Both the position numbers and the translations under genes were made by a program. The notes beneath the pieces are model-generated. The model had not been told where the DNA came from and did no database searches. It worked only from the letters and a program-made list of their open reading frames with translations. Shown piece after piece: positions 1-11,653 of a stretch of 64,000 bases of DNA (position 1 is its first letter; the number at the start of each line of letters is the position of its first letter). This DNA is from Azoarcus sp. (lineage in GTDB: Bacteria; Pseudomonadota; Gammaproteobacteria; Burkholderiales; Rhodocyclaceae), in assembly GCA_031258965.1 (NCBI GenBank), contig JAIRMC010000143.1:1-64000 (forward strand), read 5' to 3'.

Positions 1-897
<897 letters not shown>

Positions 898-944
898 TCA
901 CAGAGTCAGATGTTGCGGGAAATACCAGCTTGCCCCTTCCCTGT

Positions 945-961
945 CGCACGAACCGTGCCAA
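945..961 (-). promoter_or_regulatory. Sigma-54 (-24/-12) promoter of nifH
   Basis: On the minus strand the sequence reads TTGGCACGGTTCGTGCG, giving the GG-N10-GC pattern of RpoN promoters. The -24 half (TGGCACG) is perfect and the -12 half (GTGC for TTGC) has one mismatch. It lies about 60 nt upstream of the nifH ATG and 100 nt from the NifA box. Confidence 0.85.
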
Positions 962-977
962 CCCCGAAAGTCTTCTA

Positions 978-990
978 TAACCCGATGATT
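978..990 (-). promoter_or_regulatory. Candidate IHF site between NifA box and nifH promoter
   Basis: The minus-strand AATCATCGGGTTA matches the IHF consensus WATCAANNNNTTR at all but one specified base. It sits between the activator box and the -24/-12 element, next to an A-rich stretch (about 990-1010). This is where IHF normally bends DNA at nif promoters. The motif is weak, so this is an inference from position. Confidence 0.4.
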
Positions 991-1057
991 CAAAATAAAA
1001 AAACAAAGAGACAAGGTTTTTCGCGTAATGCGGGAATATGACACTCCCGCCGATCTT

Positions 1058-1073
1058 TGTCGGGCATCCGACA
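1058..1073. promoter_or_regulatory. NifA upstream activator sequence (nifH/draT)
   Basis: TGT-CGGGCATCCG-ACA is an exact TGT-N10-ACA NifA box. It is centred about 105 nt upstream of the nifH -24/-12 promoter. Its right end is 2 nt before the likely draT ATG at 1076, so NifA bound here could also affect draT expression. Confidence 0.85.
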
Positions 1074-1075
1074 AA

Positions 1076-1906
1076 ATGCCCGCGCCAATGTCCGATCCGG
1101 TACTTACCCTGCCGCGAACGGTCTGCCTGCCCTTCAACCGCTGCAACCTGCCCGCCGTCATCCTCGGCAGTCTCACTTTCCAGCGTTATCCGGCCCCCCT
1201 GAAACTCGACGGCGTGGAAGAACTGCACCGCGATCTTTTCCGCCGCCTGGACAACATCCCGGAGGGCCGCCGCCGGGCGGAAATCTTCCGGGATTACGTG
1301 ACCGTACACTTTCGCCTGGAGCATCTGGACGAAGCGGGCCTCACGGAGACCCGCGCGGGCCGCGCCAACGCCAACTACATGAGCATGATCCGTGGCTGGT
1401 ACTTCGATTCAAATGGCCGGGAAAGCGCGGCCCTGAAGGGTTGGGTCGAATCCCGCTTCGGACTTGCGCCGCGCTACCACGGGGCGGCGCTGCGCGAGCC
1501 GGAAAGCGAGGCCCAGCGGCACTACCAGCGCATCCAGGCGCGGACATGTTATGGCACCAATGCATTGGAGAGCCAACTCGACCTGGTGTATGCCTATTGC
1601 CAATATGAATTCGCCCGCACCTGTCCGGGCACGATCCACCTGACGCTCCATCGGGGCGTCAATCGCCTGGAAGATCATGAATTGCTGGGCGGCAGCCGCA
1701 AGGAACCCGTTCTTCTCCTCAACAATCTCAACTCCTTCACCGGCATGCGCGAGCGCGCCGGGGAATTCGGCGACACCATCCTTACCTTGCAAGTCCCCGT
1801 CGCCAAAGTCTTCTTCCATAGTCGACTGCTGCCGGGCGTGCTTCAGGGCGAAGCAGAGTTTCTGGTCGTGGGAGGCGTTTATGAGGTGGAAAGCGCGAGG
1901 GTGTAA
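1076..1906 (+). CDS. draT: NAD+-dinitrogen-reductase ADP-D-ribosyltransferase DraT
   Basis: DraT inactivates the nitrogenase Fe protein by transferring ADP-ribose from NAD+ to an arginine of NifH when ammonium or darkness signals arrive. The sequence shows family blocks such as NRCNLPAVILGSL, CYGTNALESQLD and NNLNSFTGMRERAGEFGD. Starting at ATG 1076 gives 276 residues, the size expected for the family. The frame is open from ATG 1028, but that start would place the NifA box inside the gene; ATG 1088 is also possible. No convincing Shine-Dalgarno is seen at any of them. The gene is divergent from nifH. draG, the reversing hydrolase, is not in the window. Confidence 0.93.
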   Translation: MPAPMSDPVLTLPRTVCLPFNRCNLPAVILGSLTFQRYPAPLKLDGVEELHRDLFRRLDNIPEGRRRAEIFRDYVTVHFRLEHLDEAGLTETRAGRANANYMSMIRGWYFDSNGRESAALKGWVESRFGLAPRYHGAALREPESEAQRHYQRIQARTCYGTNALESQLDLVYAYCQYEFARTCPGTIHLTLHRGVNRLEDHELLGGSRKEPVLLLNNLNSFTGMRERAGEFGDTILTLQVPVAKVFFHSRLLPGVLQGEAEFLVVGGVYEVESARV

Positions 1907-1952
1907 GCTTTGCGGCGCGGATGAATAAAAATTTCGAGAATCCACTGATTTC

Positions 1953-3890
1953 ATGCCCCTCCAGCCTGCTTCGCTCCAGTTCGCCGCCGACGGCACGCCT
2001 TTTTCCGAAGCTTATGGCGATGTCTATCACGCCGCCGAGGGTGGACTTGGGCAAGCGCGGCATGTCTTTCTCGCGGGGAACGGCCTGCCGGAACGCTGGC
2101 GCGGGCGCGAGCGGTTTGTGATCGCGGAAACGGGTTTCGGGGCCGGGCTGAACTTCCTGGCAAGCTGGGCGGCCTGGCGAGAGGACGCGGCGCGGCCTGG
2201 CGCACTACATTTTGTTTCGTTCGAGCTGCATCCATTCCGGGTGGAAGACCTCGCCCGCCTGCACGCGGCCTGGCCGGAACTGTCGCCGCTTGCCGATGCG
2301 TTGCGCGCCCACTGGCCGCCGCTCGCGGGCGGCATGCACCGGCTGCATTTCGATGGCGAGCGGGTGTGCCTGACACTCTACTTTGGCGATGTCCGCGAGG
2401 GGCTGGCGCAACTCGATGCCTGTGTCGACGCGATTTTCCTCGACGGTTTCTCGCCCGCGAAGAATCCGGAAATGTGGTCGGCGAAAGTTTTCCACCTGCT
2501 CTCGCGGCGGGCCGCGCCGGACGCGACCCTGGCGACGTGGTCGGTGGCGGGCGCGGTGCGCGAGGGGTTGCGCCGCGCATGTTTCGTGACGGAAAAAGCG
2601 CCCGGCTTCGGCGGAAAGCGCGAGATGCTGCGCGGCCATCTGTTCCCGCATCCGCGTCGCGGAGACGCGCGGCCCGCGCCGCCTGCCGCGCATCACGCCA
2701 TCGTGATCGGCGCGGGCGCGGCGGGGTCGGCGGTGACCGCGCGGCTGGCGGCGCGCGGGTGGACGGTGGATGTCATCGACGCCGAAAGCGGGCCGGGCCA
2801 GGGCGCTTCGGGCAACCACGCGGGGGTGCTGCGCCCGCAGCCCAGTTTCGACGATAACCGGATGAGCCGCCTGACCCGCGCGGGCGCGCTGTACGGCTGG
2901 CGGTACATCGGGAAGGCGCTGGCGGCGGGCGGGCCGCTCCAGGCGGCGGCCTGCGGAGTGCTTCATCTAGCGCGCGACGCCGCGCAGGCGCGGAAGATGG
3001 CCTCGGCGGCGGCGCGCCTTGCCCTGCCCGGCGAGTTGCTGCGTTATGTGGATGCGGCGGAAGCGGGCGAAATCGCTCGCTGGCCGGTCTCCTTTGGCGG
3101 CTGGTATTTCCCTGGCTGCGGCTGGGTGCGGCCCCCCAGTCTGTGCGCGGCCAACCTCGCCGCGCATCCCCAATATATCCGCACGCACTGGATGCGCCGC
3201 GTAGCCGCTATCGCGCGCCGAGGCGAGCGCTGGCATGCGCTGGCCGATGACGGCGGCACGATCGCCGCCGCGCCGGTGATGATCCTCGCCGCCGGAACCG
3301 GCCTCGCGGGTTTCGCCCAGGCCGCGCCCCTGCCGGTCATCGCCGCACGCGGACAGGTCAGCGTACTGCCCGCCGCGCCGGGAAGCGCGCCGCGCGCCGT
3401 GGTCTGTTGCGGCGGCTACGTCACGCCCGAGGTCGAGGGGCGGCGTTGCGCGGGGGCGAGCTTCGATGTGGACGATGCGGACGCCCACGCGCGCCTGTCC
3501 GATCAACAGGCGAATCTCGCCAAGCTGGAAGCCATTCTTCCCGGCTACACCGCCGGGCTGGATGCCGCCGCCCTCGGGGCGCGGGTGAGCTTCCGCCCGG
3601 TTTCGCCTGATCGCCTGCCGATGGTGGGCGCAATCCCCGCCGTCGAGGCCGCCGCGCCGCCCGCCTCGCTCGCCGCACTGCCCCGGCACGACGGGCTGTA
3701 CGCGGTCTCCGGTTTCGGTGCGCGGGGGCTGGCGTGGGCGATGCTCGCGGGCGAAACGCTGGCCTCGCGCATCGCGGGCGATCCGCTGCCGCTGGAACGC
3801 GAACTGGTCGAGGCGATGGATCCCGCGCGTTTCCTATTGCGCCGCCGCCGGCGATGGGCCGCGAACATGACGGAAAGCGACGAAGGATGA
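1953..3890 (+). CDS. mnmC: Bifunctional tRNA mnm5s2U34 biosynthesis protein MnmC
   Basis: A 645-residue two-domain enzyme for the last steps of mnm5s2U34 synthesis in tRNA. The N-terminal SAM methyltransferase half (about 1-240) contains ETGFGAGLNFL and the FLDGFSPAKNPEMW block. The C-terminal FAD oxidoreductase half begins with the dinucleotide fold IGAGAAGSAV near residue 250 and ends with the SGFGARGLAW motif. Both halves are intact. It starts 46 nt after draT and is followed, convergently, by the DUF3334 gene 19 nt away. Confidence 0.95.
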   Translation: MPLQPASLQFAADGTPFSEAYGDVYHAAEGGLGQARHVFLAGNGLPERWRGRERFVIAETGFGAGLNFLASWAAWREDAARPGALHFVSFELHPFRVEDLARLHAAWPELSPLADALRAHWPPLAGGMHRLHFDGERVCLTLYFGDVREGLAQLDACVDAIFLDGFSPAKNPEMWSAKVFHLLSRRAAPDATLATWSVAGAVREGLRRACFVTEKAPGFGGKREMLRGHLFPHPRRGDARPAPPAAHHAIVIGAGAAGSAVTARLAARGWTVDVIDAESGPGQGASGNHAGVLRPQPSFDDNRMSRLTRAGALYGWRYIGKALAAGGPLQAAACGVLHLARDAAQARKMASAAARLALPGELLRYVDAAEAGEIARWPVSFGGWYFPGCGWVRPPSLCAANLAAHPQYIRTHWMRRVAAIARRGERWHALADDGGTIAAAPVMILAAGTGLAGFAQAAPLPVIAARGQVSVLPAAPGSAPRAVVCCGGYVTPEVEGRRCAGASFDVDDADAHARLSDQQANLAKLEAILPGYTAGLDAAALGARVSFRPVSPDRLPMVGAIPAVEAAAPPASLAALPRHDGLYAVSGFGARGLAWAMLAGETLASRIAGDPLPLERELVEAMDPARFLLRRRRRWAANMTESDEG

Positions 3891-3909
3891 AAAAGGGCCA
3901 TCGTTTCCG

Positions 3910-4587
3910 CTACATCCCGAGGGACTTCAAAAGCGCATCCTGATCCTCCCGCCCCTCGGCGGATACCGCCCCGTTGCCGTTGCGGGCCTGTTCCAGCAAG
4001 GCGTCGGGGTCGATTTCCTCGGTCTCGAACTCGTTGAGTTTGATGAACTCGGTGTGGTCGATCGCCATTTCGAGGTAAAAAATATTCCCGCCTCCGGTCT
4101 GGAACGTCACCCGCCGCGATTCGGGCTGGTCGAGATGGGTGTCGATGGAAAGCGCCACCTGCTTGGTGAGCGCTAGCATCTTGGGCTGGTTCTGGGTGAT
4201 GTGGGTTTGCAGGTTCTGCGACACTGTGCGCGTAAATTCACCGGCGATCTGGTTCATCAGTTCGCCCATGGCGTTACCCACGTCGTCGGCGGTGAAATTG
4301 CGGGCAAGCCCATCTTTCGCCATGCCCATGTTGAGCATGTAACGCTCGTAAAGCTCCATGGCCGAGGCGGCGGAAAAATTGATCACCACCAAACCGGAAA
4401 AACCGCCGTCGAACAGCACGAAGCAGCCGATGTCGGGCTTGAGGCAAGTGCGGGAAATGCGCTGGATCATCCCGGAATAAGCGATCCGGCTCGTAGTGGC
4501 CAGATGCAGCACCTTGACGACGGAATCGCACAAGGATCTGAGAATGTCCTCGACGCCGAACACTACCGGATAGTCTTTTTCATTCAT
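3910..4587 (-). CDS. DUF3334 family protein (CheX-like fold expected)
   Basis: This 225-residue protein matches my memory of the uncharacterised DUF3334 family, including blocks such as IQRISRTCLKPDIGCF, FDGGFSGLVVINF and QNQPKMLALTKQV. The glycine/asparagine pattern GNAMGELMNQIAG resembles CheX/CheC-type domains, so a chemotaxis or phosphatase-like role is conceivable but unproven. No signal peptide or membrane segment is seen. The frame extends upstream to 4941, but the extension is arginine/proline-rich and looks noncoding. ATG 4587 begins where the conserved sequence does and has GGACGGCGG just upstream. Confidence 0.8.
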   Translation of the reverse strand: MNEKDYPVVFGVEDILRSLCDSVVKVLHLATTSRIAYSGMIQRISRTCLKPDIGCFVLFDGGFSGLVVINFSAASAMELYERYMLNMGMAKDGLARNFTADDVGNAMGELMNQIAGEFTRTVSQNLQTHITQNQPKMLALTKQVALSIDTHLDQPESRRVTFQTGGGNIFYLEMAIDHTEFIKLNEFETEEIDPDALLEQARNGNGAVSAEGREDQDALLKSLGM

Positions 4588-4829
4588 TTCCGCCGTCCGC
4601 TGGGAAAAGGGGGAATCCGGTATATCACAGGCGCACGGGCGCGGCGCGGGCGGGCCGCACATGCCGGAACGATCATAGGAACATATTCGCCCGCGGCGGG
4701 CTTCCGCCGCTCGTGTATCGCGGCCCGCCGGCGGCGACTCGCGTATCTTCTTGACGCAAGGTTTGACATACCCGCGCCGATTCCCCAAGATCACCGGCTT
4801 CATTCCCCATTCTCCGCGAATCGAACCCG

Positions 4830-6146
4830 ATGCCCGCCTCGCTCCTGCAACGCTCGCTTGCCGCCGTCTGGCATCCCTGCACCCAGATGAAACACCACGA
4901 AACCTTGCCGCTGGCGCCGGTGATCGCGGGCGAAGGGCCATGGCTCATTACCGAAAGCGGCCAGCGTCTGCTCGACGGCATCAGTTCATGGTGGGTCAAT
5001 CTTTTTGGACATTGCAATCCGCGCATCAACGCCGCCTTGCGCGACCAGCTCGACCGGCTGGAGCACGCGATGCTCGCCGGTTTTACCCATCCGCCCGTGG
5101 TCGAACTCTCCGAGCGGCTGGCCGCGCTGACGGGCGGCGCGCTCGGACACGCTTTCTACGCTTCGGACGGCGCATCGGCCATCGAGATCGCGCTGAAGAT
5201 GAGCGTCCATGCATGGCGCAACCGGGGAGTGCCGCGGAAAGACCGCTTCCTGTGCCTGGAAAACGCTTACCACGGTGAAACCGTGGGCGCGCTCGCCGTA
5301 ACCGATGCCGCCCTGTTCCGGGATGCCTACGCGCCGCTCGTGCGTCTGGCCGAAACCGTGCCTTCACCGGATGCGCGACGCGCCGCGCCGGGCGAATCCG
5401 CCGCCTCGGCAGCCCGGCGCGCCGCCGAGGCGCTGGCGGAAAAGCTCGACGCCGAGGGCGAACGCATCGCCGCCTTCATCCTCGAACCCCTGGTGCAGGG
5501 CGCGGCGGGCATGGCGATGTACGACCCGGAATACCTGCGGCTCGCCCGCGCCTCGTGCGACCGCCATCAGGTGCATCTGATCTGCGACGAGATCGCCGTC
5601 GGCTACGGGCGCACCGGCACTTTTTTCGCGCACGAACAGGCGGGCGTCCGGCCCGATCTGCTCTGCCTCTCCAAAGGCATTTCCGGCGGCTACCTGCCGT
5701 TATCCGTCGTGCTGTGCCGCGACGAAATCTTCCGCGCTTTCTACGACGACGACGTGCGCCGGGGCTTTCTGCATTCGCACTCCTATACCGGCAATCCGCT
5801 CGCCTGCCGCGCCGCGCTGGCGACGCTGGCTATTTTCGACGAGGACAACGTGCTCGCCGCCAACCGCGAACGCGCCATGCTGCTGGAAAGGCTGCTCGCG
5901 GAGACGTTCTCCCGCCGCGCGGCGGTGCGCCATCCGCGCCAGCGCGGCATGATCGCCGCTTTCGATGTCGAAGGCGCACCGGCGGATTTCTCCCGCCGCT
6001 TTTTCGCCGCTGCGCTCGATGCCGGGGCGCTCTTGCGGCCCATCGGCAACACGGTGTATTTCATGCCGCCCTACGTCATGGACGAACCCGAACTGCGTGC
6101 GCTGTTCCAGGCCGCGGCCCAGGCGCTTGACCGCGCGCTGGCATGA
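4830..6146 (+). CDS. bioA: Adenosylmethionine-8-amino-7-oxononanoate aminotransferase BioA
   Basis: A 438-residue class III PLP aminotransferase that converts 8-amino-7-oxononanoate (KAPA) to 7,8-diaminopelargonic acid (DAPA) using SAM as amino donor. Visible motifs are WHPCTQMKHH near the N-terminus, YASDGASAIEIA, CDEIAVGYGRTG and the PLP lysine in CLSKGISGGYLP. It stands alone, about 13 kb from bioF-H-C-D. Its stop region shares an 18-nt stretch with the start region of bioF (see findings). The 242 nt upstream, divergent from the DUF3334 gene, contain TTGACA-like hexamers but no clear BirA operator. Confidence 0.96.
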   Translation: MPASLLQRSLAAVWHPCTQMKHHETLPLAPVIAGEGPWLITESGQRLLDGISSWWVNLFGHCNPRINAALRDQLDRLEHAMLAGFTHPPVVELSERLAALTGGALGHAFYASDGASAIEIALKMSVHAWRNRGVPRKDRFLCLENAYHGETVGALAVTDAALFRDAYAPLVRLAETVPSPDARRAAPGESAASAARRAAEALAEKLDAEGERIAAFILEPLVQGAAGMAMYDPEYLRLARASCDRHQVHLICDEIAVGYGRTGTFFAHEQAGVRPDLLCLSKGISGGYLPLSVVLCRDEIFRAFYDDDVRRGFLHSHSYTGNPLACRAALATLAIFDEDNVLAANRERAMLLERLLAETFSRRAAVRHPRQRGMIAAFDVEGAPADFSRRFFAAALDAGALLRPIGNTVYFMPPYVMDEPELRALFQAAAQALDRALA

Positions 6147-6152
6147 ACCGCC
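6135..6152 (+). repeat. 18-nt sequence shared with the bioF start
   Basis: GCGCTGGCATGAACCGCC spans the last codons and TGA of bioA. The same 18 nt occur at 19327-19344 across the bioF start codon. Here it leaves an ATG overlapping the bioA stop that now opens only a nine-codon frame. Confidence 0.6.
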
Positions 6153-6302
6153 CAGCCAGCCTCCCCCCTTGAACGAGGCATCAGGCCCGGCAATCCCATT
6201 TCCAGGGCATTTGTGACGCGAAGACGCGCCGCAGGCGGCGCAGGCGGCACGGCACAAGGCGAAATCGGCAAAGTCACGGATGATCTAGAAATGGAATAAG
6301 CC

Positions 6303-6470
6303 CCGGAAAGTTTTCCGTAACGTCCGGAAAATCTTCTGTAACGTCCGGAAAGTTTTCCGTAACATTCGGAAAATCTTTCGTAACGCCCGGAAAGTTTTCC
6401 GTAACATCCGGAAAATCTTCCGTAACGCCCGGAAAGTTTTTCGTAACGTCCGGAAAATCTTCCGTAACGT
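6303..6470. repeat. Eight-unit 21-bp tandem repeat with 42-bp higher-order period
   Basis: Eight contiguous 21-bp units start with CCGGAAA and end with TAAC plus two variable bases. Odd units contain AAAGTTTTCCG or AAAGTTTTTCG. Even units contain AAAATCTTCCG with small variants, giving an alternating A/B pattern. Each unit is close to an inverted repeat, CGGAA-N4-TTCCG. One minus-strand frame reads as a heptapeptide series of the form (D/G/N)VT(E/K)(D/N)FP, and one plus frame as RK(V/I)F(R/C)N(V/I/A). Neither has a start codon. The array fills much of the gap between bioA and the convergent AEC transporter gene; I see nothing else between 6147 and 6302. Confidence 0.95.
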
Positions 6471-6500
6471 CTGGGACGCCCGTAAACCCTTGTTATGCCA

Positions 6501-7415
6501 TTAACCCGCCACGCGCAATATCCCCGCCCACAGCGGCACGGTCAGCATGGCGGCGAGAATGCCGTAGCCCACCAGCGCGGCGGCCAGCCGGGGGGCAAGG
6601 TTGTGGGCGATGGCGAGTACCCCGGCGGTAATCATCGAGGGCATGGCGGCTTCCAGCACGTTGGCGGCGAGCATGTCGCCACGCATACCGGCAAGCAGGG
6701 AGCCGCCCAGGACCAGCGCGGGCAGAACCACGAGCTTGAGCGTCAGCCCCAGGGCAAGCGGGCGGATTTCCTCGGAGGGTAGGCGAAAGCGCAGCGATAG
6801 CCCCACCGCGAGCATGACCAGCGGCAAGAGCGCGTCCGCAAGGCTTTTCAGGCCATGAGCGAGCCAGCCGGGCGGGTCGGCGGGTATCACCGTCAACGCC
6901 AGGATCAGGGCCACCGTCGGCGGAAAGAACAAGACGCGGCGGGCAATGACGGAGAGCGAGAGCGAAGCCCCCCCGCCGTAGCGGGCACAGATGACCATGC
7001 CGAAGGTGCTCAAGATCAGGCCGTTGCCGAACTGGTCATAGACTACCGCGTAGGCGAGCGCCTCCTCGCCCCGTAATGCCCGGATCATCGGGTAGCCGAT
7101 GAAGCCCGTGTTGCCGAGCAGGGTGCAGAGCAGCAGGGCGGCGTAAACATCGTCGCGGAAGTGGAAGCGCCGGGCGGCAAGCCACAATACGCCCCAACTG
7201 ACCAGCCCGAGCAGCCACGGCGTCGCCGCCAGCCCCACGACGCCCCAGTCGAAGTGCAGACGCGGCAGGTAAAGCAGGATGGCGGCGGGAAAACAGAGAT
7301 AGAGTACGACCCGGTTCAGCACGTCGGCGGCGTTTTCCGGCAGCACTTTGCGCCGGGCAAAGGCATAGCCCACGGCGAACATGGAGAGGATGAGGATAAA
7401 GGCTTCGATAGCCAT
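6501..7415 (-). CDS. AEC family (auxin efflux carrier-like) transporter
   Basis: A 304-residue inner-membrane protein of about ten hydrophobic segments in the AEC layout: two bundles of about five helices around a central polar region. Typical features are LCFPAAILLYLPRL in the first bundle, LLGNTGFIGYPMI in the middle and AAMPSMITAGVLA in the second bundle. Bacterial members export or import small carboxylates; the substrate cannot be told from sequence. It follows galU by 38 nt on the same strand, so it is probably the last gene of the ligA-galU transcript. The tandem repeat begins 30 nt past its stop. Confidence 0.88.
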   Translation of the reverse strand: MAIEAFILILSMFAVGYAFARRKVLPENAADVLNRVVLYLCFPAAILLYLPRLHFDWGVVGLAATPWLLGLVSWGVLWLAARRFHFRDDVYAALLLCTLLGNTGFIGYPMIRALRGEEALAYAVVYDQFGNGLILSTFGMVICARYGGGASLSLSVIARRVLFFPPTVALILALTVIPADPPGWLAHGLKSLADALLPLVMLAVGLSLRFRLPSEEIRPLALGLTLKLVVLPALVLGGSLLAGMRGDMLAANVLEAAMPSMITAGVLAIAHNLAPRLAAALVGYGILAAMLTVPLWAGILRVAG

Positions 7416-7453
7416 GATTCACGCCAAGACGGACGGCGGCCCGATGGCCAGGT

Positions 7454-8374
7454 TCAGTTGTCCGGCCCGCCCTGCTTCCCTTGCCCGTCGCCGAAGCGGC
7501 TGCCGAGGTACTGGCCGAATTCCTCGCCGATTTCGGGGTGGCGCAATCCGAGTTCGATCGTGGCCTTGAGATAGCCGAGCCTGGAGCCGCAATCGTAGCG
7601 CGCGCCGTCGAACTGATAGGCGAGCACCGCTTCTTCCCTGAGCAGCGCGGCAATGGCGTCGGTCAGTTGTATTTCGCCGCCCGCGCCTGGCTCAAGGGCG
7701 TTGAGGTGCTCGAAAATTCGCGCGGTGAGGATGTAGCGCCCCACCACGGCCTGGGTTGTCGGCGCTTCGTCAGGGCCGGGTTTTTCGATGATGCCGGTCA
7801 TACGCTGGATTTTGCCGTCCTGCCGTTCAGTGCTGACAATGCCGTATTGGCGGGTATCCTCGCGCGGCACGTCTATCGTGCCCAATACGGAGCAACGGTG
7901 GTAACCATAGATTTCGGCCATTTGTTGCATGACGGGCTTGCCATTGGGGTTGTCGATCAGGTCATCCGCGAGCAGTACGGCAAAGGCCTCGTCGGTGCTG
8001 ATGACGCGGCTCGCGCACAGGACGGCGTGCCCAAGCCCCAGGGCTTCGGACTGGCGAATGTAGATGCACTTCACGTTTTTCGGCACGGTGTGGCGCACGA
8101 CCTCAAGCAGATCCGCCTTGCCGCGCGCTTCCAGTTCGGTTTCGAGTTCGTAGGCCTTGTCGAAGTGGTCTTCAATCGAACGCTTGGTGCGGCCCGTGAT
8201 GAAGATCATGTCGGTCATGCCCGCGGCGACGGCTTCCTCGACCGCGTACTGGATGAGGGGTTTGTCGACAATGGGCAGCATTTCCTTGGGGCTGGCCTTG
8301 GTGGCGGGCAAGAAACGGGTGCCCAGTCCAGCCACGGGAAAGACAGCCTTTGTTATTTTGTTTGGCTTGCTCAC
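7454..8374 (-). CDS. galU: UTP-glucose-1-phosphate uridylyltransferase GalU
   Basis: Makes UDP-glucose from UTP and glucose-1-phosphate for exopolysaccharide, LPS and trehalose pathways. The 306-residue sequence has the nucleotide-binding signature [19 protein letters not shown] near the N-terminus, then [17 protein letters not shown], and the ADDLIDN active-site loop. It begins 3 nt after ligA, with its ribosome-binding sequence (AAAGGAG) inside the end of ligA, which suggests translational coupling. Confidence 0.96.
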   Translation of the reverse strand: MSKPNKITKAVFPVAGLGTRFLPATKASPKEMLPIVDKPLIQYAVEEAVAAGMTDMIFITGRTKRSIEDHFDKAYELETELEARGKADLLEVVRHTVPKNVKCIYIRQSEALGLGHAVLCASRVISTDEAFAVLLADDLIDNPNGKPVMQQMAEIYGYHRCSVLGTIDVPREDTRQYGIVSTERQDGKIQRMTGIIEKPGPDEAPTTQAVVGRYILTARIFEHLNALEPGAGGEIQLTDAIAALLREEAVLAYQFDGARYDCGSRLGYLKATIELGLRHPEIGEEFGQYLGSRFGDGQGKQGGPDN

Positions 8375-8377
8375 GGG

Positions 8378-11619
<3,242 letters not shown>

Positions 11620-11653
11620 ATTTTTAGCGCACCGTTTCCATTGCTGATTCGAG

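Noticed and set aside
4588-4829. BirA or BioR operator upstream of bioA
   Set aside because: Only TTGACA-like hexamers; no TTGTAAACC palindrome and no TTATCTATAA box.
3910-4941. A 343-residue version of the DUF3334 protein
   Set aside because: The added N-terminal 118 residues are low-complexity and unconserved in appearance; ATG 4587 is the supported start.
6303-6470. CRISPR array
   Set aside because: Units are contiguous 21-bp repeats with no spacers and no cas genes nearby.
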